DNA of 64,000 nt, taken from assembly GCF_017433805.1 (NCBI RefSeq), contig NZ_JAFRGN010000011.1:62001-126000 (forward strand). Reading direction: 5' to 3'. The notes beneath the pieces are model-generated. The model saw nothing but the letters and a program-made list of their open reading frames with translations, searched no databases and was not told the origin of the DNA. This stretch comes from Butyrivibrio sp. (GTDB lineage: Bacteria; Bacillota; Clostridia; Lachnospirales; Lachnospiraceae). Position numbers and translations under genes: made by a program. The number at the start of each line of letters is the position of its first letter. Positions within the stretch are counted from its first letter, which is position 1. Below, piece after piece: positions 46,516-55,708 of the stretch.

Positions 46516-46563
46516 GTTAATGTCGCAAATGTGCCGACGGGGTGCATACGCCTGCGAATTAAC
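46516..46563 (+). other. Stem-loop downstream of the GH94 gene
   Basis: GTTAAT.TCGCA (46516-46527) pairs with TGCGAATTAAC (46553-46563), an 11-bp stem with one bulge around a G-rich 25-base loop. No U-tract. Perhaps 3' end protection. Confidence 0.45.
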
Positions 46564-46584
46564 ATATTATGAGGGGTGGAAAAA

Positions 46585-46614
46585 GAGCCATGGAATAATC
46601 AAATTCCATGGCTC
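46585..46614. terminator. Bidirectional terminator (GH94 gene / cobalamin operon)
   Basis: Perfect 12-bp stem GAGCCATGGAAT (46585-46596) and ATTCCATGGCTC (46603-46614). Minus strand side ends in CTTTTTCC, plus strand in GCTTTTCG. Confidence 0.9.
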
Positions 46615-46622
46615 GCTTTTCG

Positions 46623-47165
46623 TTATATATTTGTTTTAAAAGTCAATTTCATAGCCTCACTGATCGGCTTATACAGAACCAGCATTATGACAAAATTTCC
46701 TGCGCAGTGGATAAAATCAAAGGGAAGCCCTGCTATCCACCAGGTAACTGCTGCCCTGATCCCTGCTGCAAATCCCCCCGTACTGGCTCCTATCACAAAA
46801 TAAGGAATGGAACACAGTGCTCCAAAACACAGTCCAAAGATTCCAGAAATAACAGCCCACAAAACTGCCGAGGTATTTTTCCTAAACAGCCATGCTATCA
46901 GTACCAGCAGTGGCCATGCATACAGATACATAATCCACCATAGATGCACTCCATAGACCGCACCTTCTATCAGAATGAATACTGGCACAACTGCAACAAC
47001 CTTCCAGCCAAAATAAAGAGTGAACATTATCATCCAGAAGCTTGTCAGCTCGATATTTGGAAAACTGCTAAGAGCAAACTTAGAAGCCTCTATCACAGCT
47101 ACCATAATGCCAATCTGCGCTATATCTTTAATTGAAAAGATCTGTTTATTACTGAGCTTTTTCAT
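46623..47165 (-). CDS. ECF transporter S component, predicted corrinoid or cobalamin precursor uptake
   Basis: 180 residues, about six membrane segments (IGIMVAVIEASKFALSSFP; FWMIMFTLYFGWKVVAVVPVF; WPLLVLIAWLF; GIFGLCFGALCSIPYFVIG). Length and the small-residue-rich first helix fit S components of energy-coupling factor transporters. The ATG at 47165 overlaps the DUF4430 gene by 17 bases. At the end of a cobalamin operon and coupled to a DUF4430 protein, uptake of a corrinoid or lower ligand is likely; the shared EcfAAT module is not in the window. Confidence 0.82.
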   Translation of the reverse strand: MKKLSNKQIFSIKDIAQIGIMVAVIEASKFALSSFPNIELTSFWMIMFTLYFGWKVVAVVPVFILIEGAVYGVHLWWIMYLYAWPLLVLIAWLFRKNTSAVLWAVISGIFGLCFGALCSIPYFVIGASTGGFAAGIRAAVTWWIAGLPFDFIHCAGNFVIMLVLYKPISEAMKLTFKTNI

Positions 47166-47568
47166 ATGTCCAAGTATATGTATCACCATCTGTAACTGGC
47201 TGAGAATCTACGCCATACTGACCATACTCACCATTTACATAGAGTGCCCAGTAAGCGCCATCTTCTGCATAAAGAGCTCTCTCATCGTTCACATACTCAA
47301 CCATCATTCCATACTCACTGTCTGTTCCTGAATATGAGAACTGCTCATTATCAGCAGCAAGCTCATCCATTGCCTGTTTGAGGAACTCAGCATCTGTTGA
47401 AAGTTCGTAATCAGCTGTCTCTCCGTTACTTCCTGTAACTTCGATAGTGATGTTCTTGCCACCCTTACTTGTCTGTGGCTTGTTTACGAAGAATACTACT
47501 GCAAAGATAGCGATAAGTGCTACCAGAACAGCTACTCCGATAATAATAGGTTTCTTGTTGTTTTTCAT
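47149..47568 (-). CDS. DUF4430 domain protein, membrane anchored (transcobalamin-like domain)
   Basis: 139 residues. One N-terminal helix (about 8-27: IIIGVAVLVALIAIFAVVFF), then a DUF4430 domain with the typical ending AYWALYVNGEYGQYGVDSQPVTDGDTYTWTY. This domain is related to the beta domain of transcobalamin/intrinsic factor (established for the Pfam family). Coupled to the ECF S gene, it could present corrinoid to the transporter on the outer face. Good AGGAG site. The 56-base gap upstream shows no B12 riboswitch. Confidence 0.87.
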   Translation of the reverse strand: MKNNKKPIIIGVAVLVALIAIFAVVFFVNKPQTSKGGKNITIEVTGSNGETADYELSTDAEFLKQAMDELAADNEQFSYSGTDSEYGMMVEYVNDERALYAEDGAYWALYVNGEYGQYGVDSQPVTDGDTYTWTYEKAQ

Positions 47569-47624
47569 AACTATTCTCCTCTCGTTTATATACTAAACAC
47601 TTTTCGTGTTGTAGCCTTTTTTGT

Positions 47625-48722
47625 TTACTCCATGAATATAGTACGTAGTGCCTTAATCAAGCTCTCATTCTCGCCGTGACTTTTGATAGCAACTCTGTAA
47701 AAGCCTTTCTCAAGCCCCTCATAGTTTGAGCAATCTCTTATAAGTATACCCTTCTGCAATAATAACTCATAAAGGTCATACTTACTATATATTAAAAGAT
47801 AATTCGAATCGGAAGAGAACACTTTTATGCCAAGTTTCGCTAGCTCCTCAGACAGATATCCTCTCTCTTTTCTGATAACTTCTCTCGATGCATCTATAAA
47901 TTCATCAGTACATTCATTTGCACAGGCCACTCCTGCTGCCAATGCAAACGCAGACATATTCCATTCAGGAAGAAACCTCCTTAGTTCAGTAATATTCTGA
48001 CTCTGAGACAAAAGATATCCTGCCCTTACCCCGGGAATTGAAAAGAGTTTTGTGTAAGCATCAGCCACATAAAGCCTTGAATAATCGCATATATAATCTC
48101 TTGCCGAAGCACTTTCCACTGAATCTGAAAGAGAATAAAAACATTCATCCACAATAAGCGCCGTATCAGTATCCTTGCATTTAGCAATTATTCTCTCAAG
48201 CACATCCCTCTTAATGCACTTCCCCGTAGGGTTGTTGGGGTTAGCAAGGATTACGGCATCAATGTCATCAGTAATTCTGTCAGCAAACTCAGATTCTAAT
48301 TCAAACTCATTCTCAGTTCTAAGCTCATAACTTACAATCTCGCACTCATCAAGCATCTTAAGAGCATGAACATATCCATAAAAGCTTGGAACAGGTAAAA
48401 GAACTCTCTTCGGAGCGATCATTCTTACAACAGCTGCAAGCAACTCTGATGCACCGTTTCCACCAATGACCATTTCCGGCGCAAAAGATCTGCCATCTCG
48501 CATCACTCTTCTGTTAAAAGAATCAGCAACTGCACTTCTAAATTCTCTCTGGTCAATATCAGGATACTTATCCACATGGGAAATCGCGTCTTTCAAAGCC
48601 TTGGTTACCGTTTCCGGACATGGCATCGGATTAAGATTTACAGAGAAATCATATTCAATTTTCTTATCATAAACCTCGCCGCCATGAATCATTTCTATAA
48701 ACTCACATTTCCATAATTTCAC
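47625..48722 (-). CDS. cobD: Threonine-phosphate decarboxylase-like aminotransferase (CobD)
   Basis: 365 residues; fold type I PLP enzyme. IHGGEVYDKKIEYDFSVNLNP is the characteristic CobD opening (HGG...DFSxNxNP), then NPNNPTGK, LIVDECFYSL, and the lysine region ADAYTKLFSIPGVRAGYLL. CobD makes aminopropanol phosphate for the nucleotide loop; HisC-like alternatives are disfavoured by the N-terminus and the cobalamin operon. No strong ribosome binding site; the start may be the ATG at 48692 (MIHGGE) rather than GTG 48722. Confidence 0.9.
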   Translation of the reverse strand: MKLWKCEFIEMIHGGEVYDKKIEYDFSVNLNPMPCPETVTKALKDAISHVDKYPDIDQREFRSAVADSFNRRVMRDGRSFAPEMVIGGNGASELLAAVVRMIAPKRVLLPVPSFYGYVHALKMLDECEIVSYELRTENEFELESEFADRITDDIDAVILANPNNPTGKCIKRDVLERIIAKCKDTDTALIVDECFYSLSDSVESASARDYICDYSRLYVADAYTKLFSIPGVRAGYLLSQSQNITELRRFLPEWNMSAFALAAGVACANECTDEFIDASREVIRKERGYLSEELAKLGIKVFSSDSNYLLIYSKYDLYELLLQKGILIRDCSNYEGLEKGFYRVAIKSHGENESLIKALRTIFME

Positions 48723-48762
48723 ACATTTGCACTGAATACTTATTCGAATATAGCAGCATCCA

Positions 48763-49758
48763 TTAAATCATCAATATGATGGCCACCCCTATCAGCAGCA
48801 GAAACGTCATACATAGATAGGCCGTTCCATACATCAGTTTATTAGCTCTTTTTATATCCTCAACTTCTACTGCTCTGGTCTCATCTCCTATATAAGGCTT
48901 ACTGACAAGCTTGCCAAAATAGCTGGCATCTCCAGCAAGTCTTACTCCAAGAGCACCAGCGCAGGCACTCTCTGTCTGTGCAGAATTAGGACTCTTGTGA
49001 TTGTATCTGTCTCTTTTCCAAATAGCAAATGCTCTTGCCCCGGAAAACTCTTTTCCGCAGCAATAAGCTGCAAGTATCATGAATAGTGCGCTTATCCTCG
49101 AAGGAAGATAATTAAATATATCATCAAGCTTCGCTGCAGCTTTTCCAAAATATTCATATCTGTCGTTGTGATACCCAACCATGGAATCCATTGTATTAAC
49201 AGCCTTGTAGAAAAGTCCCAGAACCGGCCCACCTATAAAGGTATATATAAGAGGAGCTATTACGCCGTCAGAAGCATTCTCTGCAACTGTTTCTACTGCT
49301 GCCTTGGCAACTCCAGTCTCATCAAGGCACTGTGTGTCTCGTCCAACAATCATGGAAACTGCAAATCTTGCATCCTCAATAGTCCCTGTCCTTAGCGCAT
49401 CATAGACCTTCATACTCTCATCCTTGAGACTCTTGGCTGCCAGAATATAGCAGGTAAGCACTGCTTCTAAGGCTATACCTGCAATCTGATGAATCCTGTA
49501 GGCCACAAGCACTACAGCGAGCGTCACCAAAAGCGTAGCCAGTAGTACTATCACACACATCAGTACACCTTTATAAAACTCGGCAACACCATTCCTTTCA
49601 TCAGGCGCTTTCTCTTTATCTTTAGGCCCCATAAGTTTTCTATCAAGAAAACCTATAAGACTTCCTATAAGCCTGATGGGATGTGGCACATTATAGGGAT
49701 CCCCAATTATCTGATCCAGCACAAAGCCCAGCAAAAAAGCTATCAAATGATTAAACAT
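48763..49758 (-). CDS. cbiB: Adenosylcobinamide-phosphate synthase (CbiB)
   Basis: 331 residues. Membrane protein with the family motifs GDPYNVPHPIRLIGSLIGFLDRKL at the N-terminus, SMIVGRDTQCLDETGVAKAAVETVAENASDGVIAPL in the middle, and YKAVNTMDSMVGYHNDRYEYFGKAAAKLDD. Attaches aminopropanol (phosphate) to adenosylcobyrate. Follows cobS by 26 bases and precedes the cobD-like gene, whose product is its substrate. Confidence 0.96.
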   Translation of the reverse strand: MFNHLIAFLLGFVLDQIIGDPYNVPHPIRLIGSLIGFLDRKLMGPKDKEKAPDERNGVAEFYKGVLMCVIVLLATLLVTLAVVLVAYRIHQIAGIALEAVLTCYILAAKSLKDESMKVYDALRTGTIEDARFAVSMIVGRDTQCLDETGVAKAAVETVAENASDGVIAPLIYTFIGGPVLGLFYKAVNTMDSMVGYHNDRYEYFGKAAAKLDDIFNYLPSRISALFMILAAYCCGKEFSGARAFAIWKRDRYNHKSPNSAQTESACAGALGVRLAGDASYFGKLVSKPYIGDETRAVEVEDIKRANKLMYGTAYLCMTFLLLIGVAIILMI

Positions 49759-49784
49759 CTAAATCCAAAATCCTCTTACAAATA

Positions 49785-50576
49785 TCACAACAAAATATAT
49801 GCGTACTCACAAAGTACCATTACTATCAGATACACAAGCTCTCCCTGGCAGACATAAAAGCCGGCAGTATCGCCTGTCACTCCACCAAATCGCTTGTCAC
49901 AAAGTCTTCCATAATACCAGGTATAAAGTAAAACCGCAGCAATGCATACAATTCCTGCTACCGGTCTGATAACTACAGTGTACACAACTCCAGCCACAAG
50001 AAAACCATACAATATAGCCAAAGTGCCTTTTCCAGAATCCCTGGTCTCGTTATTAAGCATTCCGTCCTTTTTGGCTTTTTTCATCTGAAGACATGTTATA
50101 CCGCACATAGCCCTGACTATCACGAAGCACGCAGCAAAAAACTTAATGGCCCACATGTCCATGTCATCCATGTAATATAACGGCAATGCCAAAAGCGCCG
50201 CAAGATATATAAGTCCATACCTCGCAAGTCCAATAACCGCAAAAGCCCCAATATGCGGATCCTTCATTATCTCGAGACTCTTTTCCGGTCCCTGATAAGA
50301 TGATAGTGCGTCGTTAACATCCATGTAACCATCAAGATGAAAGCCGCCGGTTACAATGATCGGAACAACAGCAAGAAGTGGCACCATCACTATCCTTGAT
50401 ACTTCCAGAAAACCGCCACAGACCATAACAAGAATCTCTATAAGCCCTATTACAAGGCCCACAAGAGGCAAAAAAGCTATGGCCTTTTTGTAGTCATCAT
50501 CCTCCCATTCGAAAATGGGCATTGGTATTCTTGAATACATCGAAAATGCAATTGCAATACGTTTTAGTATCTTCAT
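49785..50576 (-). CDS. cobS: Adenosylcobinamide-GDP ribazoletransferase (cobalamin synthase)
   Basis: 263 residues, about 6-7 membrane helices. Motifs: FSMYSRIPMP, FLPLVGLVIG, VTGGFHLDGYMDVNDALSSYQGPEKSLEIMKDPHIGAFAV (with the HLDG.xD motif), and FGGVTGDTAGFYVC. Joins GDP-cobinamide with alpha-ribazole (phosphate) in the last step. ATG at 50576; a TTG two codons upstream is possible. Confidence 0.96.
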   Translation of the reverse strand: MKILKRIAIAFSMYSRIPMPIFEWEDDDYKKAIAFLPLVGLVIGLIEILVMVCGGFLEVSRIVMVPLLAVVPIIVTGGFHLDGYMDVNDALSSYQGPEKSLEIMKDPHIGAFAVIGLARYGLIYLAALLALPLYYMDDMDMWAIKFFAACFVIVRAMCGITCLQMKKAKKDGMLNNETRDSGKGTLAILYGFLVAGVVYTVVIRPVAGIVCIAAVLLYTWYYGRLCDKRFGGVTGDTAGFYVCQGELVYLIVMVLCEYAYILL

Positions 50577-50604
50577 GAGCAAAATTCCCCATTACATATT
50601 TTCA

Positions 50605-51135
50605 TCATTTGGTCCTGGTCCAATTACCATCCACAAATTCATAAGTCTCATCCGACAGTTTTTTTAACCTGCCATTCACCAGGTCCATAGCTCTTACATA
50701 GTTTCTGGTATCTTCGTCGTAGCCCTCATCATCTTTGGCAAAAGAATTAGATACTATCACCACATTTCTGGCAGCCTCACACAGCCTACTCATATCACCA
50801 GCGATGTGCTCCACCAGCTCATTTTCGCCATACTTAACATCCCCGTGCATCTCGTTTCCAACAAGATTCGACATGCACTCCACAAGACATGTAGCCTCTG
50901 AAAGGTCATTGATCCCAGAGAGCATTTTCCCAAGATTTACGGGACATTCTATAGTCTCAAAGCCTTTTCCTTCTCTCATTGCCCTGTGCTTTTGAATGCG
51001 CCTCTTTCCCTCTTCTCCAAAGGGAATCATAGTGGCGATATAGTATTTCTTTTCCCCTTGTGAGAGCTCCATAGCCCTATCTTCAGCCATCTGAGATTTG
51101 CCGCTGTCAGGGACACCAATGATAAGAACTACCAT
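50605..51135 (-). CDS. cobU: Adenosylcobinamide kinase/guanylyltransferase
   Basis: 176 residues. P-loop GVPDSGKSQMAEDRA, HRAMREGKGFETIECP (the guanylylated His region, HxxxR), and VSNSF. In the common enzyme the P-loop is GGxRSGKS, so GVPDSGKS is a mild variant. Start shares its first base with the cobT stop. Confidence 0.92.
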   Translation of the reverse strand: MVVLIIGVPDSGKSQMAEDRAMELSQGEKKYYIATMIPFGEEGKRRIQKHRAMREGKGFETIECPVNLGKMLSGINDLSEATCLVECMSNLVGNEMHGDVKYGENELVEHIAGDMSRLCEAARNVVIVSNSFAKDDEGYDEDTRNYVRAMDLVNGRLKKLSDETYEFVDGNWTRTK

Positions 51136-52217
51136 TACTTAAACCTCTTATATTCTTCTATCTCATAATCAGAAAAGCTGGCACCGTGAAGATAGAAATC
51201 CATCACTGTATCCAAAAGCGGAACCAGCATCACCGCACCTGTTCCTTCTCCAAGCGCCATATTACCATTTATGAATGGCTCGAGTCCAAGTGCATTAAGT
51301 GCTGCCTCATTTCCTTTTTCTCTGCCCTTATGAGAAGGTATCATGTATTGCCTGGCCCCAGGCACCATAATTTCTGCCAAAAGAGCTGCAGTGGAACTGA
51401 TGACACCGTCTATGATAACAGGCATATGGTTCATAGCTGCTCCGATAAAGAGTCCTGTCATTCCGGCAATATCAAGGCCTCCTACCGTTCTCAAAATATG
51501 AAAAGCTCTTTCTTTTGGGTCATCGATGTCATTAAACTTGTAGATATCAAGAGCCTTTCTGATGACTTCTCTTTTCCTTGCAAGTCCCTCATCACTAAGG
51601 CCTGCTCCTCTTCCAACAAATTCCTGAGTATCTCCATTCAAAATAGCTGTCAGAACCGCTGCTGCTGTTGTAGTATTGCCAATACCCATCTCACCGCACG
51701 CTAAGATATTCGTTTCATTCTCTGCCAGATCTTTTACAATTTCTATTCCATGATTTATGGCTCTCAGAGTTTCCTCTTCGGTCATGGCAGGTTCCTTTAA
51801 GAAATTCCTGGTTCCCTTTGAAACCTTACAATTCAGGACACCTGCAATTTCTTCCTCATCATCGATTCCGATATCCACCGGAAGGACTTCCACTCCTGCT
51901 GCCCTTCCAAGGCTGCAGGCAGAACTTATTCTTTTACCAAGAGCTGTTGCCACCGCCTTGGTGATTTCCTTGCCACTCTGGGATACTCCCTCTTCGACGA
52001 TCCCATTGTCTGAGCACATGACAACCAGTATTCTCTTGTGGAGTCTTGGCATGACCTGCCCTTTTATTGCAGCAATGCGGCAGATAAGCGTCTCAAAATC
52101 CCCAAGTCCGTCAATAGGCTTGGACAGTCCATCCCAGTTCTGTTTAACCTTCTGGTAAACTTCCATATCAACTTCATCAGGCACCATGGAAAACAGCGCC
52201 ATCTTATTATCTATCAT
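51135..52217 (-). CDS. cobT: Nicotinate-nucleotide--dimethylbenzimidazole phosphoribosyltransferase
   Basis: 360 residues. Motifs: SDNGIVEEGVSQSGKEIT, ACGEMGIGNTTTAAAVL, GAAMNHMPVIIDGVISSTAALLA, and MALGEGTGAVMLVPLLD, the last containing the catalytic Glu in GEGTGA. Activates the lower ligand base to alpha-ribazole phosphate. Immediately before cobU. Confidence 0.97.
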   Translation of the reverse strand: MIDNKMALFSMVPDEVDMEVYQKVKQNWDGLSKPIDGLGDFETLICRIAAIKGQVMPRLHKRILVVMCSDNGIVEEGVSQSGKEITKAVATALGKRISSACSLGRAAGVEVLPVDIGIDDEEEIAGVLNCKVSKGTRNFLKEPAMTEEETLRAINHGIEIVKDLAENETNILACGEMGIGNTTTAAAVLTAILNGDTQEFVGRGAGLSDEGLARKREVIRKALDIYKFNDIDDPKERAFHILRTVGGLDIAGMTGLFIGAAMNHMPVIIDGVISSTAALLAEIMVPGARQYMIPSHKGREKGNEAALNALGLEPFINGNMALGEGTGAVMLVPLLDTVMDFYLHGASFSDYEIEEYKRFK

Positions 52218-52228
52218 TCTAATTCCTC

Positions 52229-53608
52229 TTAACCTCTAATAAATCGCTGTGCAAACTCCGGATCAGACGGATAATACAAATGTGCAAAGCCTGCAAATAT
52301 ATTACCTGCGCACTGATATCCTTCCCAGAAACGTTTTCCCGAAGGCTTATTCATCCTGCAGACCTGTCCATTCTCTGAAGTGTCATAGTAGTGAAACTCA
52401 TGTCCCCTGATGCACTCCCCAAGCGGAAGATACGGATTATCCTCATTAGCAGTCACATTCACATATCCAAAGTGACCAAGTTTTCCAGTCATATGCGACT
52501 TACCTTCCAAAACTCCCGCCATTTCATAGGTGTTTCCTTCAGTATCCGTCAGTTCTTTTTGCAGATAAAGAAATCCGCCGCACTCAGCAAGGATTGGCAT
52601 TCCATTCGATGCAGCCTTTCTGATGCTCTCAATCATTGTCTTATTCTCTGAAAGCTCTCTTGCAAACAGTTCCGGGTATCCACCACCTATCAGGAGCCTA
52701 TCCACCTCTGGAATCCCACTGTCATGTATTGGTGAAAAGAACTTAAGCTCTGCTCCCATCTCCTGCAATAATTCCAGATTGTCCTCGTAGTAAAAACAGA
52801 AGGCTTCATCAAGGGCAACACCTACTGTAATCTTGTCCCTAGTGCATTTTTCATCGGTAGCAAGGCATCCTGCTTTTGACAGATTCTCCAGCGTAACCTC
52901 CTCTGCCCTGGAAGCAATCTCCATCAGCTTCTCCAGCTTCAGATTCTCTGCAAGTTTCTCCGCAACTTCATCTATCTTTTGCAGGATATCCGGAATCTCA
53001 TCAGGCATCACAAGCCCAAGATGTCTTGAAGTAAAAATGTCGCCTTCAACCTTTGGAAGGAAACCTATTACAGGAAGCCCCAGCTCTTTTTCTATCTCTG
53101 CAGAAATCTCCCTGGCAATCATTGGAGAGATGTTATTTAGGATCACACCCCTGATCACTACCGGATTTCCATATTCGGCATAGCCCTTTATCATTGGAAT
53201 AATTGACCTGCTCATGCCCTTACAGTTAACAACGAGAACTGCCGGCGTCTCTGTCTGAAGGCACAGGTCATAGGAGGAACCTTCCATGCTCGTAGCTCCC
53301 ATGCCATCATAAAATCCCATAACGCCTTCTATAACAGCAATATCACTTCCATCTGAGCCCGCCACCAGGCTTCGCTTTACCCCCTCTGTTCCAGCCAGAA
53401 AGAGATCAAGGTTTCTGGAAGGCACATTTAATACCTTTTTGTGGAACATTGGATCTATATAGTCAGGTCCGCACTTAAAGGCTGCAACCTTATTACCTCT
53501 TTTCTTGAGCAGGTGCATCAGGGCGCAGGTAATAAGTGTCTTGCCACTTCCACTGCAAGGCGCACATATCAGCACTCTTGGAATTTTCTTAGTGTTATTA
53601 TCCGCCAT
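52229..53608 (-). CDS. cbiA: Cobyrinate a,c-diamide synthase
   Basis: 459 residues. P-loop-type N-terminal synthetase APCSGSGKTLITCALMHLL, FKCGPDYIDPMFH, VEGVMGFYDG, and a C-terminal glutamine amidotransferase with GGGYPELFA and the nucleophile ILAECGGFLYL, then FHYYD. Amidates the a and c side chains with glutamine. Starts 3 bases after the CobK-CbiE-CbiT gene. Confidence 0.97.
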   Translation of the reverse strand: MADNNTKKIPRVLICAPCSGSGKTLITCALMHLLKKRGNKVAAFKCGPDYIDPMFHKKVLNVPSRNLDLFLAGTEGVKRSLVAGSDGSDIAVIEGVMGFYDGMGATSMEGSSYDLCLQTETPAVLVVNCKGMSRSIIPMIKGYAEYGNPVVIRGVILNNISPMIAREISAEIEKELGLPVIGFLPKVEGDIFTSRHLGLVMPDEIPDILQKIDEVAEKLAENLKLEKLMEIASRAEEVTLENLSKAGCLATDEKCTRDKITVGVALDEAFCFYYEDNLELLQEMGAELKFFSPIHDSGIPEVDRLLIGGGYPELFARELSENKTMIESIRKAASNGMPILAECGGFLYLQKELTDTEGNTYEMAGVLEGKSHMTGKLGHFGYVNVTANEDNPYLPLGECIRGHEFHYYDTSENGQVCRMNKPSGKRFWEGYQCAGNIFAGFAHLYYPSDPEFAQRFIRG

Positions 53609-53611
53609 TAC

Positions 53612-55708
53612 TCACCCGCCAAAAGATACGATGAACACTGGATTTATAGCATCTGCCAAATGGTAGCTGCCCTTTTTGTTATATCTTGTTACAGAAACCT
53701 GAGTAACCTCTGCATCTCCAAGTCCCATAGCCTTAACAAGCTCTGTTACTTCAGAAAGTGTCTCAAGTGTTACGCAGTTTAGCACAACCCTCACCTTAGG
53801 GTTTATCCTTACCACTGTCTCGATTATCCCCTTTAACTTCCTGCCACTTCCGCCAATAAAGACGTGGCTTGGAATTACACCATCACTCAGAGTATCAGGT
53901 GCTTCCCCAGAAATTATGGTCATATTTGAAAGTCCATATTTATCACGGTTTTTTTCAAGAAGCTCGATGGCATCTGCCTCTTTTTCATAGGAATAGACTT
54001 CTATTTCAGGATGTAAAAGAGCTGTTTCAAGGGATATAGAACCTGTACCAGCTCCAATATCAAAAAATACCGAGTCCGGTGTAAGCTCAAGTCTCCTGAT
54101 GGTCAGTGCTCTGATCTCTTCCTTGGTCATAGGGACATTGCCCCTTATGATCTCATCATCCCTAAGGGTTTGAACTGCCTTTGACTTATTCGCCTTAGCA
54201 TTTTCTATATATAGAAGCACCTTGGCACCGTCTTTTATAGCCTCGTCGCCGCTAATTTCGATCACTTTTTCTGTATCAGAGCCAAGATCACATCCGGCTA
54301 TTATCCTGATTTCTTTCTCTATTGCACAGATCTCACTGCATATCCTCTTGGCATCCGCAGCATCAGAAGGAAGGACTATAAGCTTCTCGTATCGCCTTAC
54401 ATAACCTGAAACATTGCATTCTCTGCCATGAGCACTGATCACACGAACATCTTCAAGCCTTAGGCCAAGCCTGTTTGCCAAAAGAGCTGCCGAAGATATT
54501 CCAGACATCTTAATAACCTTATATCCAGCCTCTTTAAACCTGTCAGCTGCTTTGTTTGCACCACTTGAAAGAGACACATCCCCAGAGTAGACAACTACTG
54601 GGCTAACATATTCTCTATGTTCCTTTAGATATTCTATTATCCTTCCGGCATCATAAAATGGATGAAGACTAGCCGTTACCCCTGTCACTCTGTTTACCAC
54701 GGACTCAGCTCCAAAGATAATATCTGCTGCCTGTAACGCTCTTTCTACTTCCAGTGTTCTATAGTTTTTATTTCCAGGACCAATTCCCGCAAGGACAACC
54801 ACCGGCTCTTTTTTTGTACCAGCCGCCGTAAATTCGATCACTTCTGCATTATCCTGATTTAGGCAAATATCTGTTTCACTGACAGCATCAGCCTTCAGAT
54901 GGTAGTCACTGACAAGTTTCTCCAACACCTGCCTCATTCCAAGATGATTTGTTTCATCTACAAGTCTTTCAGGATTTCTTACAACAACCGCCTTTATGTC
55001 GCATTCACCTGCTGCCTCAAGCTTCTCGTAGTAACCTCCGTTCCTGCCGCTCTCTTTTGTCAGTATTACTTTTGCACTACACTCATTTATGAGAGCCTTG
55101 TTCATTTCTGTAGAAAAAGGTCCCTGCATGGCAATAATATGCTTACCCGTAATACCAGCCTTCTCGCAAAGACTGATGCTCTCTACACTTGGAAGAACTC
55201 TTACATAGATTCTCTCAATATCACTTATCTTGGAAACAATCTCCGCAAGGTCCTTACTTCCAGTCATAAGCAGGATATTTCCCTCGATTTTATCCAGCGT
55301 TTCTCCTGCCTCAGCCATATTACCAACATATACAATGTCATCAGCACTTTTTTCTGTAACATCACTCCCAGTAGCACCTGCAAATCTGTCATCACCGGTA
55401 TCTCTGGACAATCTCAGATACTCAACCCCAGCCTCTTTACAGGCCATCTTAATATCCTCTGAAGCTTTGATAGCAAATGGATGTGTGGCATCAACTACCA
55501 CAAGGTATTCGTCGCTTTTCAAAAGCTTCACAATCTGAGCACTGGAAAGACGGCCCGTGCGGATACTACATTCTCCGCTGCCAGCCTCGATTCTTTTACC
55601 ATATTCTGTTGCCACACTTACTTCATGAGGAACTCCGGACTCTCGCAGGATATCTGCCAAGACACGCCCTTCTGTAGTCCCTCCAAAGATAAGAACTTTA
55701 TCTCTCAC
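53612..55708 (-). CDS. Trifunctional CobK/CbiJ-CbiE-CbiT fusion
   Basis: 698 residues in three domains. 1-265: precorrin-6A reductase type (KVLIFGGTTEGRVLADILRESG; VVDATHPFAIKASE; LLMTGSKDL). 303-505: CbiE, cobalt-precorrin-7 C5-methyltransferase (VVVLAGIGPGNKNYRTLEV). 522-698: CbiT, C15-methyltransferase/decarboxylase (VFFDIGAGTGSISLETALL, VFIGGSGRKLKGI). CbiE-CbiT fusions (CobL) are common; adding the reductase in front is rarer. The order of domains follows the pathway order of reduction, then methylation at C5 and C15. Overlaps cbiH by 11 bases. Confidence 0.94.
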   Translation of the reverse strand: MRDKVLIFGGTTEGRVLADILRESGVPHEVSVATEYGKRIEAGSGECSIRTGRLSSAQIVKLLKSDEYLVVVDATHPFAIKASEDIKMACKEAGVEYLRLSRDTGDDRFAGATGSDVTEKSADDIVYVGNMAEAGETLDKIEGNILLMTGSKDLAEIVSKISDIERIYVRVLPSVESISLCEKAGITGKHIIAMQGPFSTEMNKALINECSAKVILTKESGRNGGYYEKLEAAGECDIKAVVVRNPERLVDETNHLGMRQVLEKLVSDYHLKADAVSETDICLNQDNAEVIEFTAAGTKKEPVVVLAGIGPGNKNYRTLEVERALQAADIIFGAESVVNRVTGVTASLHPFYDAGRIIEYLKEHREYVSPVVVYSGDVSLSSGANKAADRFKEAGYKVIKMSGISSAALLANRLGLRLEDVRVISAHGRECNVSGYVRRYEKLIVLPSDAADAKRICSEICAIEKEIRIIAGCDLGSDTEKVIEISGDEAIKDGAKVLLYIENAKANKSKAVQTLRDDEIIRGNVPMTKEEIRALTIRRLELTPDSVFFDIGAGTGSISLETALLHPEIEVYSYEKEADAIELLEKNRDKYGLSNMTIISGEAPDTLSDGVIPSHVFIGGSGRKLKGIIETVVRINPKVRVVLNCVTLETLSEVTELVKAMGLGDAEVTQVSVTRYNKKGSYHLADAINPVFIVSFGG

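Noticed and set aside
47569-47624. Possible B12 riboswitch before the DUF4430 gene
   Set aside because: Only 56 bases, with no B12 box (GCCACTG) or multi-stem fold. Gaps at 48723-48762 and 63233-63266 are also too short. Any riboswitch must be right of the window.
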